NCBI RefSeq assembly: GCF_015690345.1
Contig: NZ_JADPUN010000422.1
Span: 62,001-126,000, forward strand
Origin: Plantactinospora alkalitolerans
GTDB taxonomy: Bacteria; Actinomycetota; Actinomycetes; Mycobacteriales; Micromonosporaceae
DNA: 64,000 nucleotides
Reading direction: 5' to 3'
The first letter of the stretch is position 1, and each line of letters starts with the position of its first letter. Positions 62,600 through 64,000 of the stretch are shown here, piece by piece. The notes under the pieces are model-generated. The model searched no databases, was not told the origin of the DNA, and worked only from the letters and a program-made list of their open reading frames with translations. The translations under genes were made by a program, and so were the position numbers.

Positions 62600-63763
62600 G
62601 TGGCGATCACCGTGCTAGTCACCGACGCGAACCTCGCCGTCGTCGGCGACCCCATCGTCTGTTGGATGTCCGTCGACTGCACCGCCCGGTTCAACGCCGT
62701 CGGGTCCGGTGTCCTGACCGTGCCCGCCTATCCGTGGATCCGGGAACAGATCCAGGCCAGCCACCGGGTTGTCGTCATCCGCGACCGGCGGATCTTCCTC
62801 GCCGGCCCGATCGAGCAGACGACGGTGGAGCAGTCCGACGACGGCGAGAACTCCGGAATCGGCACGTTGACCGTCGACTTCGCCGACGACCTGGCGTGGG
62901 TCGCCGCCCGGATCACCTTTCCGAACCCAGCGCAGGAACCCGACGACTGGCTGGTGGACGACTGGACAGCGACCTCCGTCAACGCCGAGCAGATCCTGCA
63001 CAACCTCGTCAACCTCAACGCCGGCCCGGGTGCCCTCGCGGCGCGCCGGGTGCCGGCGCTGACCCTCGGCGACCTGCAAGGCATCGGCAACACGATCACG
63101 ATGACGACCCGGCTGGAGCCGCTGGTCGAGGTGCTGCGCCGGGTCGCGTCCAACGGCGGCGGCCTCGGCTTCCGCACCCGCCAGGTCGGCAACACGATCG
63201 AGTTCCAGACCTACCAGCCGCAGGACCTGTCGGGCGAGGTCCGGTTCGGGTTCGGCCTCGGCAACCTTCGCCACCTCGCCTACGAACGGTCGGCGCCGAC
63301 CGCGACGACGGTCCTCGTCGGCGGCCAGGGCGAGGGGACCGCCCGGTTCGTCACCTCCCGCACCAACACGATCGGCGAAACCGTCTGGGGGCGGACCGAA
63401 AAGCTCGTCGCCCGCTCCGGCGACGACGCGATCGGCGAGCTCGAACAGGCCGGCGACGAAGCCCTGGTGGAGGAGGCGGAAACGGTCCGCCTGCAGTCGT
63501 CGGCGTGGGACACCGACACGCAGCGGTACCCCGACGACTACGACCTCGGCGCCCGGGTCTCGATCCAGGTCGGCCCCGGCGAAGAGGTCTCCGACCTTGT
63601 CCGCCTCGTGCATCTGCAGGCGTGGGCGACCGCCGGGGAGCTCGTCTCGGCCATGGTCGGCTCCCAGGAGGCGTCGAACGATCCGCAGTGGGTGCAGCGG
63701 ATGCGGGCCCTCGACCGCCGCCTCGGCCACCTCGAACGCATCACCGCGCCGACGAGCGCGTGA
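62600..63763 (+). CDS. Baseplate protein, Gp37-like family (tail-associated)
   Basis: 387 residues from GTG 62600, two bases after the previous stop. CTARFNAVGSGVLTVPAYPW, VVVIRDRRIFLAGPIEQTTV and VLVGGQGEGTARFVTSRTN match the siphovirus ReqiPepy6 Gp37-like family, a Tal-like hub protein at the tail tip. The end is a charged helix (VQRMRALDRRLGHLERI). Confidence 0.8.
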   Translation: MAITVLVTDANLAVVGDPIVCWMSVDCTARFNAVGSGVLTVPAYPWIREQIQASHRVVVIRDRRIFLAGPIEQTTVEQSDDGENSGIGTLTVDFADDLAWVAARITFPNPAQEPDDWLVDDWTATSVNAEQILHNLVNLNAGPGALAARRVPALTLGDLQGIGNTITMTTRLEPLVEVLRRVASNGGGLGFRTRQVGNTIEFQTYQPQDLSGEVRFGFGLGNLRHLAYERSAPTATTVLVGGQGEGTARFVTSRTNTIGETVWGRTEKLVARSGDDAIGELEQAGDEALVEEAETVRLQSSAWDTDTQRYPDDYDLGARVSIQVGPGEEVSDLVRLVHLQAWATAGELVSAMVGSQEASNDPQWVQRMRALDRRLGHLERITAPTSA

Positions 63764-63773
63764 AAGGAGACCG

Positions 63774-64000
63774 GTGGCCAGCAACTCCTATCCGAGGCCC
63801 GACTACAACGGCGGCGAGGTTACCGAGCTGCTGTACGAGCGGCTGGTCGGCCCGCAGGCCGTCGACGGTGTCATCGGGCACCCCGGCGATCCGGCGGCCG
63901 TGTTCGCCGACGGGTCCGGCACCCGCACGGTGAAGGTCCGGGCCGACAAGCGGGCCCTGCTGCGCGGGTTCGCCTACGAGTCCGGCTCCTCCGACATTCC
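63774..64000 (+). CDS. Minor tail protein, N-terminal part (cut by window end)
   Basis: GTG start at 63774 after AAAGGAGA; the frame is open at base 64000. The visible start ASNSYPRPDYNGGEVTELLY, then LVGPQAVDGVIGHPGDPAAV and FADGSGTRTVKVRADKRALL, fits actinophage minor tail proteins that carry the fibres or appendages below the tail tip. Confidence 0.75.
   Translation, partial: MASNSYPRPDYNGGEVTELLYERLVGPQAVDGVIGHPGDPAAVFADGSGTRTVKVRADKRALLRGFAYESGSSDI

Overview
The window looks like about 64 kb of the genome of a high-GC, tailed actinobacterial virus (siphovirus type) or a closely related prophage. The evidence is a full head and tail gene order (small and large terminase, portal, MuF-like protein, scaffold, decoration protein, gpE-like capsid, head-tail connectors, tail tube, frameshifted tail chaperone, 1575-residue tape measure, distal tail proteins), G/C-rich third codon positions, frequent GTG starts with GGAGG-type ribosome binding sites, and GTGA/ATGA stop-start overlaps. 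Several small zinc-ribbon proteins recall actinophages of the Micromonospora/Streptomyces kind, but the host cannot be fixed from sequence alone. No integrase, immunity repressor, DNA polymerase, lysis gene or tRNA gene was recognised, so the window is probably not the whole genome.

Layout. Positions 1-3 kb hold rightward genes (two GNAT-like acetyltransferases, a 47-residue cysteine peptide, a strong terminator, a conserved hypothetical and an RNase H-like protein). Positions 2.96-30.9 kb hold about 60 small genes, all leftward and almost all unrecognised. Exceptions are a solitary Cas8c/Csd1-like protein, a winged-helix regulator, a C5-cytosine methyltransferase and possible zinc-binding or peptidase-like proteins. 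The gaps in this array are filled by about 48 hairpin elements of 45-70 bp that share one architecture but differ in sequence, with compensating changes in the paired arms. Positions 30.93-32.80 kb are a 1.87 kb intergenic region. Its left two thirds are poorer in GC and rich in stem-loops, several capped by GCAA tetraloops when read on the minus strand; its right third has GC-rich palindromes. Positions 32.8-64 kb are mainly rightward late genes.

Late arm. Two small regulators and a terminator are followed by a helix-turn-helix gene, a coiled-coil gene, an HNH endonuclease and an HslV/proteasome-like Ntn hydrolase. Next comes a receptor-binding block (fibronectin plus beta-helix protein, PKD protein), then two strongly folded non-coding elements, then the terminase genes. 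The large terminase is interrupted at its Walker B motif by a +1 shift at TTT TGA C. After portal and MuF genes comes a repeat-containing tail fibre, placed unusually inside the head module, then scaffold, capsid and the tail genes to the window end. Three small islands of leftward genes sit inside this arm.

Points most worth following are the hairpin-element array, the structured non-coding region at 31-32.3 kb, the solitary Cas8c-like protein, the terminase +1 shift and the phage-borne Ntn hydrolase.
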